A stretch of DNA of 64,000 nt from Arachis hypogaea (GCF_003086295.3 NC_092054.1:34750393-34814392), one strand, 5' to 3'; numbered from the stretch's first letter, positions 12,301-23,254 are shown. A program made the numbers and translations. Notes: a model not told the origin generated them from the letters alone.

Positions 12301-13327
12301 GGACTTTTTATTATTGTATTCAAAGTCTTGGTGACTCCGGTTCCCCTCTGGGGCCGAGACCAATGAACTCCATTATCACTTATGTATTTTCAACGGTATA
12401 GTTTCTACAGACCATAGATTAAGGCGTGGAGCTCTGCTGTTCCTCATGAATTAATACAAAGTACTATTGTTTTTCTATTCAATTCAAGCTTATTCCGATT
12501 CTAATATATTTATTCGCACTTCAATATGAATGTGATGATTGTGACAGTCATCATCATTCCCAACCTATGAACACGTGCCTGACAACCACTTCCGTTCTAC
12601 CTTAGATTGAATGAGTATCTCTGGGATTCCTTAATCAGAATCTTCGTGGTATAAGTTAGAATCCATGGACGGCCATTCTTGAGATCCGGAAAGTCTAAAC
12701 CTTGTCTGTGGTATCCCGAGTAGGATCTGGGAAGGGATGGCTACGACGAGCTTCAAACTCGCGAGTGCTGGGCGTAGTGACAGACGCAAAAGGATCAATG
12801 GATCCTATTCCAGTATGATCGAGAATCGACAGATGATTAGCCATGCAGTGACAGCGCATTGGACCATTTTCACTGAGAGGACAGGATGTAGCCATTGACA
12901 ACGGTAATGCCTAACATACAGCTTGCCATAGAAAGGAGTATGAATGATTGGATGAAGACAATAGGAAAGCAGAGGTTCAGGAGGAACGAACGCATCTCTA
13001 TACCCTTATCTGAAATTCTCACCAATGAACTACATAAGTATCACTATCTTTATTTTACATTTTATTTATCTTTTAATTATTAAATATCTATAATCAATTG
13101 AATCCGCCTGATTGAGATTTACAAGGTGACCATAGCTTGCTTCAAGCCGACAATCTCCGTGAGATCGACCCTTACTCACGTAAGGTTTATTACTTGGACG
13201 ACCCAATGCACTTGCTGGTTAGTTGTGCGAAGTTGTGACAAAGAACTAAGATCATGAACGTGCGTATTAAGTTTTTAGCACCGTTACCAAGGAATGGAAC
13301 CGTCACAATTTCTGCGCACCAAGTTTT

Positions 13328-13346
13328 TGGCGCCGTTGCCGGGGAT
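13328..13346 (+). other. Primer-binding site of element A (tRNA-Asp)
   Basis: TGGCGCCGTTGCCGGGGAT begins six bases after the LTR. It is complementary to the 3' end of plant tRNA-Asp (from memory, ...CCCCGGCAACGGCGCCA). tRNA-Asp priming is typical of the Athila lineage. Confidence 0.85.
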
Positions 13347-14933
13347 TGTTCGAGTTTGGACAACTGACGGTTCATCTTGTTGCTCAGATTAGGTAATTTT
13401 ATTTTATTTTTAAGCTCTTTTATATCTTATTTTCGAAAAATTCAAAAAAAAATTTCTTCTTTTTCGTTTTTCCCAAAATAATTTTCGAAAAAACCAAAAA
13501 AAAAAATTCTAATAAAATCATAAAACCAAAAAATAATTTTGTGTTTCTTGTTTGAGTCTTGTGTCAAAATTGTAAGTTTGGTGTCAATTGAATGCTTTTA
13601 TAAATTTCTCTAATTTTCGAAAAACTCATGCATAGTGTTCTTCATGATCTTCAAGTTGTTCTTGATGATTTTCCTTATTTGATTTTTGCATTTTTATGTT
13701 TTGTGTCTTTTCTTGTTTTTCATATGCATTTTCAATTTGTTAGTGTCTAAAAATTAGAAATTTCTAAGTTTGGTGTCTTGCATGTTTTCTTTTCTTAAAA
13801 TTTTCAAAAATAAGTCTTGATGTTCATCTTGACATTCAAAGTGTTCTTGGTGTTCATCTTGACATTCATAGTGTTCTTGCATGCATCATTTGTTTTGATT
13901 CATAATTTTCATACATTGAGTCTTTTTGATGTTTTTCTCTTTCCTCATTAAAAATTCAAAAATCAAAAAAAAAATATCTTTCCTTTTTTCTCTCATAAAT
14001 TTTTGAAAATTTGAGTTGACTTTTTCAAAACTTTTTAAAATTTAGTTGTTTCTTATGAGTCAAGTCAAAATTTCAATTTAAAAATTTTATCTTTTTCAAA
14101 TCTTTTTCAAAAGTCAAATCTTTTTCATTTTTCTTTTATGATTTTCGAAAATTTCAAATTGATTTTCAAAAATCTTTTTCTTATTTTGTTTCATATTTTC
14201 GAAATTAATGCTAACAATTAATGTTATTGATTCAAAAATTTTAAGTTTGTTACTTGCCTCTTAAGAAAGGTTCAATCTTTAAATTTTAAATCACATCTTT
14301 TTGTTTCTTGCTAGTCAAGTAATCAACTTTAATTTTCAAAATCAAATCTTTTTTTTAAATTACTTTTTCAAATCTTTTTCAAAATAAGTTTCAATCACAT
14401 CTTTTCAAAATCAATTTCAAAATCTTTTCTAACTTCTTTTCTAACCTCTTATCTTTTCAAAAATTGATTTTCAAATCTTTTTCAAACTAATCCTATCTTT
14501 TTGTTTGATTCTTATCTTTTTTCAAAACTACCTAACTAATTCTCTCTCTCTCTCTAATTTTCGAAAATCACCTTCCCCTTTTTTCTAAAATTTCCTTTTT
14601 AATTAACTATTAGTTTTAAATTTAATTTAATTTGATTTAATTTTCCTTGCTTAAATTTTGAATTTTTAATTTCAATTTTTAATTTTTAATTTAAAAACAA
14701 AAATACTTTTATTTTATTTTATCTAATTTTCGAAAATTCTTCTCCCTCACCACCTTCTATTTATTTATTCATCTACTAACATCCCATTTTCACCCAAGAA
14801 TTCGAACCTACTCCTCACCCTTGTGTTTGGATTCTCCTTCTTCTATTTATATCTTCATCTACTCACATAAAGGAATCTCTATACTGTGACATAGAGGATT
14901 CCATATTTTCTTTTCTGTTTTCTTCTTTTCCAT
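13347..14933 (+). other. AT-rich untranslated leader of element A
   Basis: About 1.6 kb rich in TTTTCAAAATC and AATTTTCGAAAA runs, with no coding frame. It contains two perfect copies of the polypurine-like word TAAGTTTGGTGT (13573 and 13765) and a doubled 'GTTCATCTTGACATTCA' unit (about 13820-13880). The homologous leader of B is 36306-38166 on the other strand. Confidence 0.75.
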
Positions 14934-17198
14934 ATGAGCAGGAACAAGGATAAGAACATTCTTATTGAGGCTGATCCTGAACCTGAAAGGACTTTGAAGA
15001 GGAAGCTAAGGGAAGCTAAAGCACAACTCTCTGGAGAAAATCTGACAGAAATTTTTGAAAAAGAAGGAGGCATGGCCGAAAATAATAACAATGCAAGGAA
15101 GATGCTTGGTGACTTTACTGCACCTAATTCCAATTTACATGGAAGAAGCATCTCAATCCCTGCTATTGGAGCAAACAATTTTGAGCTGAAACCTCAACTA
15201 TTTTCTCTGATTCAACAGAATTGCAAGTTTTATGGACTTCCATCCGAAGATCCCTTTCAGTTCTTAACTGAATTCTTGCAGATCTGTGATACTGTTAAGA
15301 CCAATGGGGTTTATCCCGAGGTCTACAGGCTTATGCTTTTCCCATTTGCTGTAAGAGACAGAGCTAGAATATGGTTGGACTCTCAACTTAAAGACAGCCT
15401 GAACTCTTAGGATAAGCTGGTCACGGCTTTCTTAGCCAAGTTCTTTCCTCCTCAAAAGCTTAGCAAGCTTAGAGTGGATGTTTAAACCTTCAGACAAAAG
15501 AAAGGTGAATCCCTCTATGAAGCTTGGGAGAGATACAAGGAACTGACCAAAAAGTGTCCTTCTGACATGCTTTCAGAATGGACCGTCCTGGATATATTCT
15601 ATGATGGTCTGTCTGAATTATCAAAGATGTCATTGGACCATTCTGCAGGTGGATCCGTTCACCTAAAGAAAACGCCTGCAGAAGCTCAAGAACTCATTGA
15701 CATGGTTGCAAATAACCAGTTCATGTACACTTCTAAAAGGAATCCTGTGAGTAATGAGACGCCTCAGAGGAAGGAAGTTCTTGAAATTGATACTCTGAAT
15801 GCCATATTGGCTCAGAATAAAATATTGACTCAGCAAGTCAATATGATCTCTCAGAGTCTGAATGGATTGAAGGAATCATCCAACAGTACTAAAGAGGCAT
15901 CTTCTGAAGAAGAAGCTTATGATCCTGAGAACCCTGCAATAGCAGAGGTGACTTACATGGGTGAACCCTATGGAAACACCTATAATCCCTGATGGAGAAA
16001 TTATCCAAATTTCTCATGGAAGGATCAACAAAAGCCTCAACAAGGCTTTAATAATGGTGGAAGAAACAGGCTTAGCAATAACAAGCCTTTTCCATTATCC
16101 ACTCAGCAACAGACAGAGAATTCTGAGCAGAATCCATCTAGCTTAGCAAATATAGTCTCTGATCTATCTAAAGCCACTGTGAGTTTCATGAATGAAACAA
16201 GGTCCTCCATTAGAAATTTGGAGGCACAAGTGGGCCAGTTGAGTAAAAGAGTCACTGAAACCCCTCCTAGTACTCTCCCAAGCAATACAGAAGAGAATCC
16301 AAAAAGAGAGTGCAAGGCCATAACCTTACTTGGTGTGGCCGAACCCAGAGAGGAGGAGAAGGACGTGAATCCTAGTGAGGAAGACCTCCTGGGACGTCCA
16401 GTGACCAATAAGGAGTATCCCTTTGAGGAACCAAAGGAATCTGAGGCTCATCTAGAGACCATATAGATTCCATTGAACCTCCTTCTGCCCTTCATGAGCT
16501 CTGATGAGTATTCTTCCTCTGAAGAGGATAAAGACATTACTGAAGAGCAAGTTGCTAAATACCTTGGTGCAATCATGAAGCTGAATGCCAAACTATTTGG
16601 TAATGAGACTTGGGAAGATGAACCTCCCTTGCTCACCAATGAACTAAATGCATTGGATAGGCAGAAATTACCTCAAAAGAAACAGGATCCAGGCAAATTC
16701 TTAATACCCTGTACCATAGGCACCATGACCTTTGAAAAGGCTCTGTGTGACCTGGGGTCAGGAATAAACTTAATGCCACTCTCTATAATGGAGAAACTAG
16801 GGATCTTTGAGGTGCAAGCTGCAAGAATCTCATTAGAGATGGCAGACAACTCAAGAAAACAGGCTTATGGACAAGTAGAGGACGTGTTAGTAAAGGTTAA
16901 AGGCCTTTACATCCTTGCTGATTTCATAATCCTATAGACTCGGAAGGAAGAGGATGAATCTATCATCCTTGGAAGACCCTTCCTAGCCACAGCAAGAGCT
17001 GTGATTGATGTGGATAGAGGAGAGTTAGTCCTTCAACTGAATGAGGACAACCTTGTATTTAAGACTCAAGGATCTCCTTCCGTAACCATAGAGAGGAAGC
17101 ATGAAAAGCTTCTCTCACTGCAGAGTCAACCAAAGCCCCCACAGTCAAACTCTAAGTTTGGTGTTGGGAGGTTCCAACCTTGCTCTGGTTATCTGTGA
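14934..17198 (+). pseudogene. gag-protease polyprotein of element A, five in-frame stops
   Basis: One frame runs from ATG 14934 to TGA 17196 (755 codons with the stop) without frameshifts. It is broken by stops at 15408, 15483, 15990, 16464 and 16935. The N-terminal third carries the plant retrotransposon gag domain: GLPSEDP, then FLQICD, then LFPFAVRDRARIWL, AFLAKFFPP, and GESLYEAWERYK. Around residue 606 is an aspartic-protease-like motif, ALCDLGSGINLMPLS, normally DLGAS, followed by the SIILGRPFLATA block. Sister element B reads sense codons at the stop positions. After the final TGA the frame continues with an in-frame ALVGRQPN peptide. The pattern is Athila gag; a product from this copy is unlikely. 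Confidence 0.88.
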
Positions 17199-17247
17199 GG
17201 CTCCATGAGAGCTCACTATCAAGCTATTGACATTAAAGAAGCGCTTG

Positions 17248-17263
17248 TTGGGAGGCAACCCAA
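17248..17263 (+). other. Hairpin 49 nt after the ORF1 stop of A
   Basis: TTGGG-AGGCAA-CCCAA. It also encodes part of an in-frame LVGRQPN peptide that resembles the C-terminal end of plant gypsy polyproteins. Equivalent hairpins sit at the same distance in B, E and F. Confidence 0.65.
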
Positions 17264-17410
17264 TGTTATTTAATCATATTTATTTTATTTTCTTTTTGTT
17301 ATTTCGTGTTTTATTAGGTTAATGATCATGTGAAGTCACAAAAACTACTGAAAAATCAAAAACATAATGAAAAACAGCATTGAAAATAGCACACCTTGAA
17401 GGAGTACAGT

Positions 17411-17583
17411 CTGGCATTTAAACGCCAGAAATAAGCATCTGTCTGGCGTTTAACGCCAGAAACAGGCACCAAGATGGCGTTTAACGCCAGAAACAAGCAT
17501 CTTCCTGGCGTTAAACGCCAGAAACAAGCTATATTTGGGCGTTTAACGCCAGAAACAGGCAGCAGTCTGGCGTTAAACGCCAG
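17411..17583 (+). repeat. Six palindromic words, 31-bp period, internal array of A
   Basis: CTGGCGTTTAACGCCAG-type words start at 17411 (18 bp, one extra A), 17443, 17474, 17505, 17536 and 17567. The spacer is about 14 bp and mostly of the form AAACARGCANC. The word is a near-perfect palindrome and far more GC-rich than its surroundings. Confidence 0.92.
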
Positions 17584-18008
17584 GATTGCACAGCAAGGGT
17601 GTTTTACACGCCTAATTGGAGCAGGGATGTTAAGTCCTTGACCCCACTTGATCTGTGGACCCCACAGGATCCCCACTTTTTCTTCTCTCTTCTTCACACC
17701 TTTTCATAACTCTCTTCCCCAAATACCCTTCACCAATCACCTCAATCACTCTTTCCCATCACCTCTTCACCACTCACATCCATCCTCTCTTCCCCACAAA
17801 CCCCACCTACCTTCAAAATTCAAACTATTTTCCCTCCCAAACCCAACCCTAATGGCCGAACCCTAACCCTCCCCACTCTCCTATGTAAACCCCTCATTCC
17901 TTCTTCATTTTCACACAACACAACCCTCTCTTCTTCCCCTTGGCCGACTACACCCCTCTCTCTCTCTCTCATCCATTTCTCTTCTTCTTGTCCTTCTTTC
18001 TTTCTTCT
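17584..18008 (+). other. Pyrimidine-rich stretch of A before ORF2
   Basis: A CT-dominated, non-coding stretch (TTCTCTCTTCTTCAC, CCCTCTCTCTCTCTC and similar). It runs straight into TTTGCTCAG at 18009-18017, making a good plant 3' splice-site context upstream of the ORF2 start. E has a comparable pyrimidine tract before its small ORF. Confidence 0.5.
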
Positions 18009-18045
18009 TTTGCTCAGGGACGAGCAAACATTTTAAGTTTGGTGT
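18009..18045 (+). promoter_or_regulatory. Internal copy of the hairpin and polypurine-like tract in A
   Basis: TTTGCTC-AGGGAC-GAGCAAA is a perfect 7-bp stem, followed by TAAGTTTGGTGT at 18034-18045, 37 bases before the ORF2 start codon. The same module precedes the 3' LTR at 20043-20078 with a different stem (GTTGCTT/AAGCAAC). Confidence 0.8.
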
Positions 18046-18082
18046 GGTAAAAGCATAGCTTTTTGTTTTTCCATAACCATTT

Positions 18083-18935
18083 ATGGTACCTAAGGCCAGA
18101 GAAACCTCTAGAAAGAGGAAAGGAAAGGCAATTGCTTCCACCTCTGAGTCATGGGAGATGGAGAGATTCATCTCAAAGGTCCATCAAGACCACTTCTATG
18201 AAGTTGTGGCCAAGAAGAAAGTGATCCCTGAGGTTCCTTTCAAGCTCAAAAAGAATGAGTATCCGGAGATCCGACATGAGATTCGAAGAAGAGGTTGGGA
18301 AGTTCTCACCAACCCCATTCAACAAGTCGGGATCCTAATGGTTCAAGAGTTCTATGCAAACGCATGGATCACTAGGAACCATGATCAAAGTGTGAACCCG
18401 AATCCAAAGCATTGGCTTACCATGGTTCGGGGGAAATACTTAGATTTCAGTCCGAAAAATGTAAGGCTGGCATTCAACTTGCCAATGATGGAAGAGAACG
18501 CACGCCCCTACACAAGAAGGGTCAAATTTGATCAAAGGTTGGACCAAGTCCTCATAGACATATGTGAGGAAGGAGCTCAATGGAGAATTGACTCAAGAAG
18601 ACAAGCCCATCACTAAGAAAAGGATGGAGCAAATAAGAGATCATGGACCTCAACATGAACATAAGGAAATTCCTCACCATGAAATCCCTGAGATGCCTCA
18701 AGGGATGCACTTTCCTCCACAAAACTATTGGGAGCAAATCAACACCTCCCTAGGAGAATTAAGTTCCAATATGGGACAACTAAGGGTGGAGCACCAAGAG
18801 CACTCCATCATCCTCCATGAGATTAGAGAAGATCAAAGAACCGTGAGGGAGGAGCAACAAAGGCAAGGAAGAGACATAGAGGAGCTCAAAAGCACCATTG
18901 GTTCTTCAAGAAGAGGAAGACGCCACCCTCACTAA
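18083..18935 (+). pseudogene. ORF2 of element A, putative plant transposon protein domain, internally deleted
   Basis: The first part (18083-18616, 177 residues) opens with a basic MVPKARETSRKRKGKA stretch. It continues with MERFISKVHQDHFYEVV, then EIRRRGWEVL, FYANAW and a VRGKYLDFSP block. This matches the 'putative plant transposon protein' domain found in extra ORFs of Athila/Ogre elements (I believe Pfam PF20167). Near 18580 the frame switches to a second one (18564-18935) ending in a Glu/Gln/Arg-rich coiled-coil-like tail and GSSRRGRRHPH. In element D a middle portion of roughly 100 residues is still present (57303-57584 region), so A has lost it with a frame change. No function is established for this protein. 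Confidence 0.7.
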
Positions 18936-20042
18936 GGTGGACTCATTCCTTAATCTCCTTGTCTATTTATTTTACTGTTTTTCGATTTTTGAGCTTTATA
19001 TTTTATTTATGTTTGTGTCTTTACTATATGATCAGTAGTGTCTAAGTGTCTATGCCTTAAAGTTATGAATGTCCTATGAATCCATCACCTCTCTTAAATA
19101 AAAAAATGTTCTAAAAACAAAAGAACAAGAAGTACATGGTTTCGAATTCATCCTTGAAACTAGTTTAATTATTTTGATGTGGTGACAATACTTTTTGTTT
19201 TCTGAATGAATGCTTGAACAGTGCATATGTCTTTTGAATTTGATGTTTATGAATGTTAAATATGTTGGCTCTTGAAGAATAAGGAAAAAGGAGAAATGTT
19301 ATTTGATAATCTGAAAAATCATAAAATTGATTCTTGAAGCAAGAAAAAGCAGTGAAGAACAAAGCTTGCAGAAAAAAAATTGCGAAAAAAAAAGGAAAAA
19401 GAAAAAAGAAGCAGAAAAAGCCAAAAGCTCTTTAAACCAAGAGGCAAGAGCAAAAAGCCAATAGCCCTTAAAACCAAAAGGCAAGAGTAAAAAGGATCCA
19501 AGGCTTTGAGCATCAGTGGATAGGAGGGCCTAAAGGAATAAAATCCTGGCCTAAGCGGCTAAACCAAGCTGTCCCTAACCATGTGCTTGTGGCGTGAAGG
19601 TGTCAAGTGAAAACTTGAGACTGAGCGGTTAGAGTCAAGGTCCAAAGCAAAAAAAAGAGTGTGCTTAAGAACCCTGGACACCTCTAATTGGGGATTTAGC
19701 AAAGCTGAGTCACAATCTGAAAAGGTTCACCCAGTTATGTGTCTGTGGCATTTATGTATCCGGTGGTAATACTGGAAAACAAAGTGCTTAGGGCCACGGC
19801 CAAGACTCATAAAGTAGCTGTGTTCAAGAATCAACATACTGAACTAGGAGAATCAATAACATTGTCTGAATTCTAAGTTCCTATAGATGCCAATCATTCT
19901 GAACTTCAAGGGATAAAGTGAGATGCCAAAACTATTCAAGAGGCAAAAAGCTACAAGTCCCGCTCATTTGATTGGAGCTAAGTTTCATTGATATTTTGGA
20001 ATTTATAGTATATTCTCTTCTTTTTATCCTATTTGATTTTCA
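18936..20042 (+). other. 3' untranslated region of element A
   Basis: Non-coding. It holds an A-rich tract that reads as poly-Lys/Phe in chance frames (19340-19430). It also has two modules with ATGTGCTTGTGGCGTGAAGGTGT (about 19580) and ATGTGTCTGTGGCATTTATGT (about 19737) cores. The same order is preserved in B (32430-32660) and D (48340-48600). Confidence 0.65.
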
Positions 20043-20080
20043 GTTGCTTGGGGACAAGCAACAATTTAAGTTTGGTGTTG
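20043..20080 (+). promoter_or_regulatory. Hairpin and polypurine-like tract before the 3' LTR of A
   Basis: GTTGCTT-GGGGAC-AAGCAAC, perfect 7-bp stem, then TAAGTTTGGTGT (20067-20078) and two bases before TGATGAGCGG. Position marks it as the plus-strand priming site, although it is richer in T than a classical polypurine tract. Confidence 0.75.
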
Positions 20081-21710
20081 TGATGAGCGGATAATTTATA
20101 CGCTTTTTGGCATTGTTTTTACATAGTTTTTAGTATGATTTAGTTAGTTTTTAGTATATTTTTATTAGTTTTTAAATAAAAATCACATTTCTGGACTTTA
20201 CTATGAGTTTGTGTATTTTTCTGTGATTTCAGGTATTTTCTGGCTGAAATTAAGGGACTTGAGCAAAAATCAGATTCAGAGGTTGAAGAAGGACTGCAGA
20301 TGCTGTTGGATTCTGACCTTCCTGCACTCAAAGTGGATTTTCTGGAGCTACAGAATTCCAAATGGCACGCTCTCAATTGCGTTGGAAAGTAGACATCCAG
20401 GACTTTCCATCAATATATAATAGTCCATACTTTGCCCGAGTTTAGATGACACAAACTGGCGTTCAACGCCAGTTCCATGTTGCATTCTGGAGTTAAACGC
20501 CAGAAATAGGTTGCAAAGTGGAGTTAAACACCAGAAACAGGTTACAAACTGGCGTTAAACTCCAAGAGAAGCCTCTACACGTGTAAAGCTCAATGCTCAA
20601 CCCAAGCACACACCAAGTGGGCCCCGGAAGTGGATTTCTGCATCATTTACTCATTTCTGTAAACCCTAGTAACTAGTTTAGTATAAATAGGACTTTTTAT
20701 TATTGTATTCAAAGTCTTGGTGACTCCGGTTCCCCTCTGGGGCCGAGACCAATGAACTCCATTATCACTTATGTATTTTCAACGGTAGAGTTTCTACACA
20801 CCATAGATTAAGGCGTGGAGCTCTACTATTCCTCATGAATTAATACAAAGTACTATTGTTTTTCTATTCAATTCAAGCTTATTCCGATTCTAAGATATTT
20901 ATTCGCACTTCAATATGAATGTGATGATCGTGACAGTCATCATCATTCCCAACCTATGAACGCGTGCCTGGCAACCACTTCCGTTCTACCTTAGATTGAA
21001 TGAGTATCTCTGGGATTCCTTAATCAGAATCTTCGTGGTATAAGTTAGAATCCATGGACGGCCATTCTTGAGATCCGGAAAGTCTAAACCTTGTCTGTGG
21101 TATTCCGAGTAGGATCTGGGAAGGGATGGCTGCGACGAGCTTCAAACTCGCGAGTGCTGGGCGTAGTGACAGACGCAAAAGGATCAATGGATCCTATTCC
21201 AGTATGATCGAGAACCGACAGATGATTAGCCATGCAGTGACAGCGCATTGGACCATTTTCACTGAGAGGACAGGATGTACCCATTGACAACGGTGATGCC
21301 TAACATACAGCTTGCCATAGAAAGGAGTATGAATGATTGGATGAAGACAATAGGAAAGCAGAGGTTCAGGAGGAACGAACGCATCTCTATACCCTTATCT
21401 GAAATTCTCACCAATGAACTACATAAGTATCACTATCTTTATTTTACATTTTATTTATCTTTTAATTATTAAATCTCTATAATCAATTGAATCCGCCTGA
21501 CTGATATTTACAAGGTGACCATAGCTTGCTTCAAGCCGACAATCTCCGTGGGATCGACCCTTACTCACGTAAGGTTTATTACTTGGACGACCCAGTGCAC
21601 TTGCTGGTTAGTTGTGCGAAGTTGTGACAAAGAACTAAGATCATGAACGTGCGTATTGAGTTTTTAGCGCCGTTACCAAGGAATGGAACCGTCACGATTT
21701 CTGCGCACCA
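20081..21710 (+). mobile_element. 3' LTR of element A
   Basis: 1630 bp, TGATGAGCGG...GCGCACCA, followed by the CTCAT target duplication (21711-21715). It differs from the 5' LTR at about 41 sites by eye. Confidence 0.93.
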
Positions 21711-23171
21711 CTCATCTAGCCAAGCAAAGTACTTGCAATGTCGTGCGTTGTTCTATAACAAAGATAACTAGTGTTAAACTCCAAAAATCACCAAATAACT
21801 CAGCACACTAAACTAGACCCTAAATATAAAACTTACTTTAAAATAAGAATAACCAAAGAAAAGCTTCCTTAGATTCGAATAAAATTTCACATTGGATAAA
21901 CAAATTTCTTCTTCCTCATCCTCGATACTCTTTCTAGACTGCTTCTATCAGCACTCATTCTATTGCTCCAAATCTCGTCATACCCACCGCATCGTTTTTT
22001 CACAACTGTATGACGAACCAGAATTTGGAATATCCATGGCCACTGTTGCGGAGTCTTCTCACATCGATGCAAGATGAAAACCACCACCCTTTCAATCCTT
22101 CAACGAAGGGGATTTATGGGAGTGCCAAGCAACGACGACGTTTCACTTGCAATGAGGGGGTAATTTGTCCCTGAAACGATTCCAATTGACACGTGACACG
22201 TGGCACTTGGCATAGACAGCTCAGCCTCCACCTTACACGTCATACTGGCAACCCTTTGGCAACTGGTTACAGGGGTCGAATGGTTAGGTTATATAGATGG
22301 GTGAGGACCTGCTTGAGGTTTAGTGATGATTAATGGGCAATTCGTCCCACGGAAAAATGGTTAGGGGCCGGAAAGGGTATTTACCCAAATATATTATATA
22401 GTATAATTAATTTACCTCCCTACATATAGCACGGGTCTTATTCTAGTGTGTTAGTCTTCTTGTAAGTTATAACACTTCTCAAGTTTCTTTTTGTACAAAA
22501 CTCCAAATCCTAATAATCAATTATCAACGCTCCGAAATTAAAAAAAAAAATTTTTATATTAGTGATCATTGGTGGATTAATTTTATTTACATACTGAAAT
22601 CGAATGCTATTGACTTTTCAATTATGTGAATTATTTATGTCAAATTTAATTATGGGACAACATTAAACCCGCTTCAAACTTTTTTGGGATTGAAATAGGA
22701 CGTTCAAAACGTTAAGAACCAAATTAGCATTCGGCCCAAACGTTGAAGACCAAAATAATACTTTGTCCTAAATATATTATACAATTTTACCAATATATTG
22801 AAATGAGAAAAAAATATTTTTAAGTGATGTATTTTTATATGTTAATTAAATTATTAAAAATTTAATTAATATACTTAAATTTTAGATATCAAAATATATT
22901 CATATTAATTTTTTTTTATTATTTTCGTACGCTATGTTTTTTTTTCCTCACTAGTGGCTACTGAAATTTTCGCCATCCCTCACTGCTACCTCTTGTTTGA
23001 TTCCGATGTCTCCACTCTCCACTCTCCAGCAACGCTAGTACAATACTACTGGCTATGGTAGCAACTAGCAATGACTTTTTATCTATAAATAAAATAGTAA
23101 AAAAAAATTAATAAAAAAGTTAGAACATTATTAGAGTGAGTGACTGCTTAATTATTATATATTAATATGAC
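21711..23171. other. Intergenic sequence between element A and tRNA-Pro
   Basis: I see no gene. Around 22150-22390 two short related phrases (GGTAATTTGTCCCTG and GGGCAATTCGTCCCACGG) and around 22680-22770 a 'GTTCAAAACGTTAAGAACC' / 'AACGTTGAAGACC' phrase hint at old dispersed repeats, but no borders could be set. The rest is AT-rich. Confidence 0.5.
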
Positions 23172-23179
23172 AAAAAAAA
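23172..23179 (-). terminator. Pol III terminator of tRNA-Pro
   Basis: A run of eight T on the minus strand starts three bases after the tRNA 3' end. Confidence 0.8.
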
Positions 23180-23182
23180 CCT

Positions 23183-23254
23183 GGGGCATTCCGAGAATTG
23201 AACTCGGGACCTCTCGCACCCTAAGCGAGAATCATACCACTAGACCAAATGCCC
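23183..23254 (-). tRNA. tRNA-Pro (anticodon AGG)
   Basis: The 72-nt minus-strand sequence folds as a full cloverleaf. The acceptor stem is GGGCATT/AATGCCC with discriminator C, and the D arm contains GGTCTAGTGGTATGA. The anticodon stem is CTCGC/GCGAG with loop TTAGGGT, giving AGG at 23220-23222. The T arm is GTCCCGAG-TTCAATT-CTCGG and contains the B-box. There is no intron. It matches the common plant nuclear tRNA-Pro(AGG) and is probably functional given the intact arms and terminator. Confidence 0.95.

Larger units (their letters stand above)
11692..13321 (+). mobile_element. 5' LTR of element A
   Basis: 1630 bp, TGATAAGCGG...GCGCACCA, matching the 3' LTR at 20081-21710 base for base in length. 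It contains four copies of the palindromic word at 12067-12176 and a TATA box at 12293. Confidence 0.93.
11692..21710 (+). mobile_element. Element A: complete non-autonomous Athila-lineage LTR retrotransposon, 10,019 bp
   Basis: Two LTRs of exactly 1630 bp flank an internal region, and CTCAT is duplicated at 11687-11691 and 21711-21715. A tRNA-Asp-type primer-binding site follows the 5' LTR. The internal region holds an AT-rich leader, a gag-protease frame with five stops, a palindromic array, a second ORF of the plant-transposon-protein type, and a long 3' untranslated part. No reverse transcriptase, RNase H or integrase is present, so it fits the TR-GAG class of gag-only elements that depend on a partner. 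By eye the LTRs differ at about 41 positions (2.5%) with no indel, suggesting insertion around a million years ago at usual plant rates. Confidence 0.9.

Noticed and set aside
14934..17198. Treating element A as autonomous
   Set aside because: No YVDD-type reverse transcriptase box, RNase H or integrase zinc finger could be found in any frame between the LTRs, and the gag frame carries five stops.
17411..17583. Regular palindromic repeats with short spacers, superficially like a CRISPR array
   Set aside because: The spacers are similar to each other, the array lies inside a retrotransposon of a plant nuclear genome, the same words occur in LTRs, and no cas-like gene is present.
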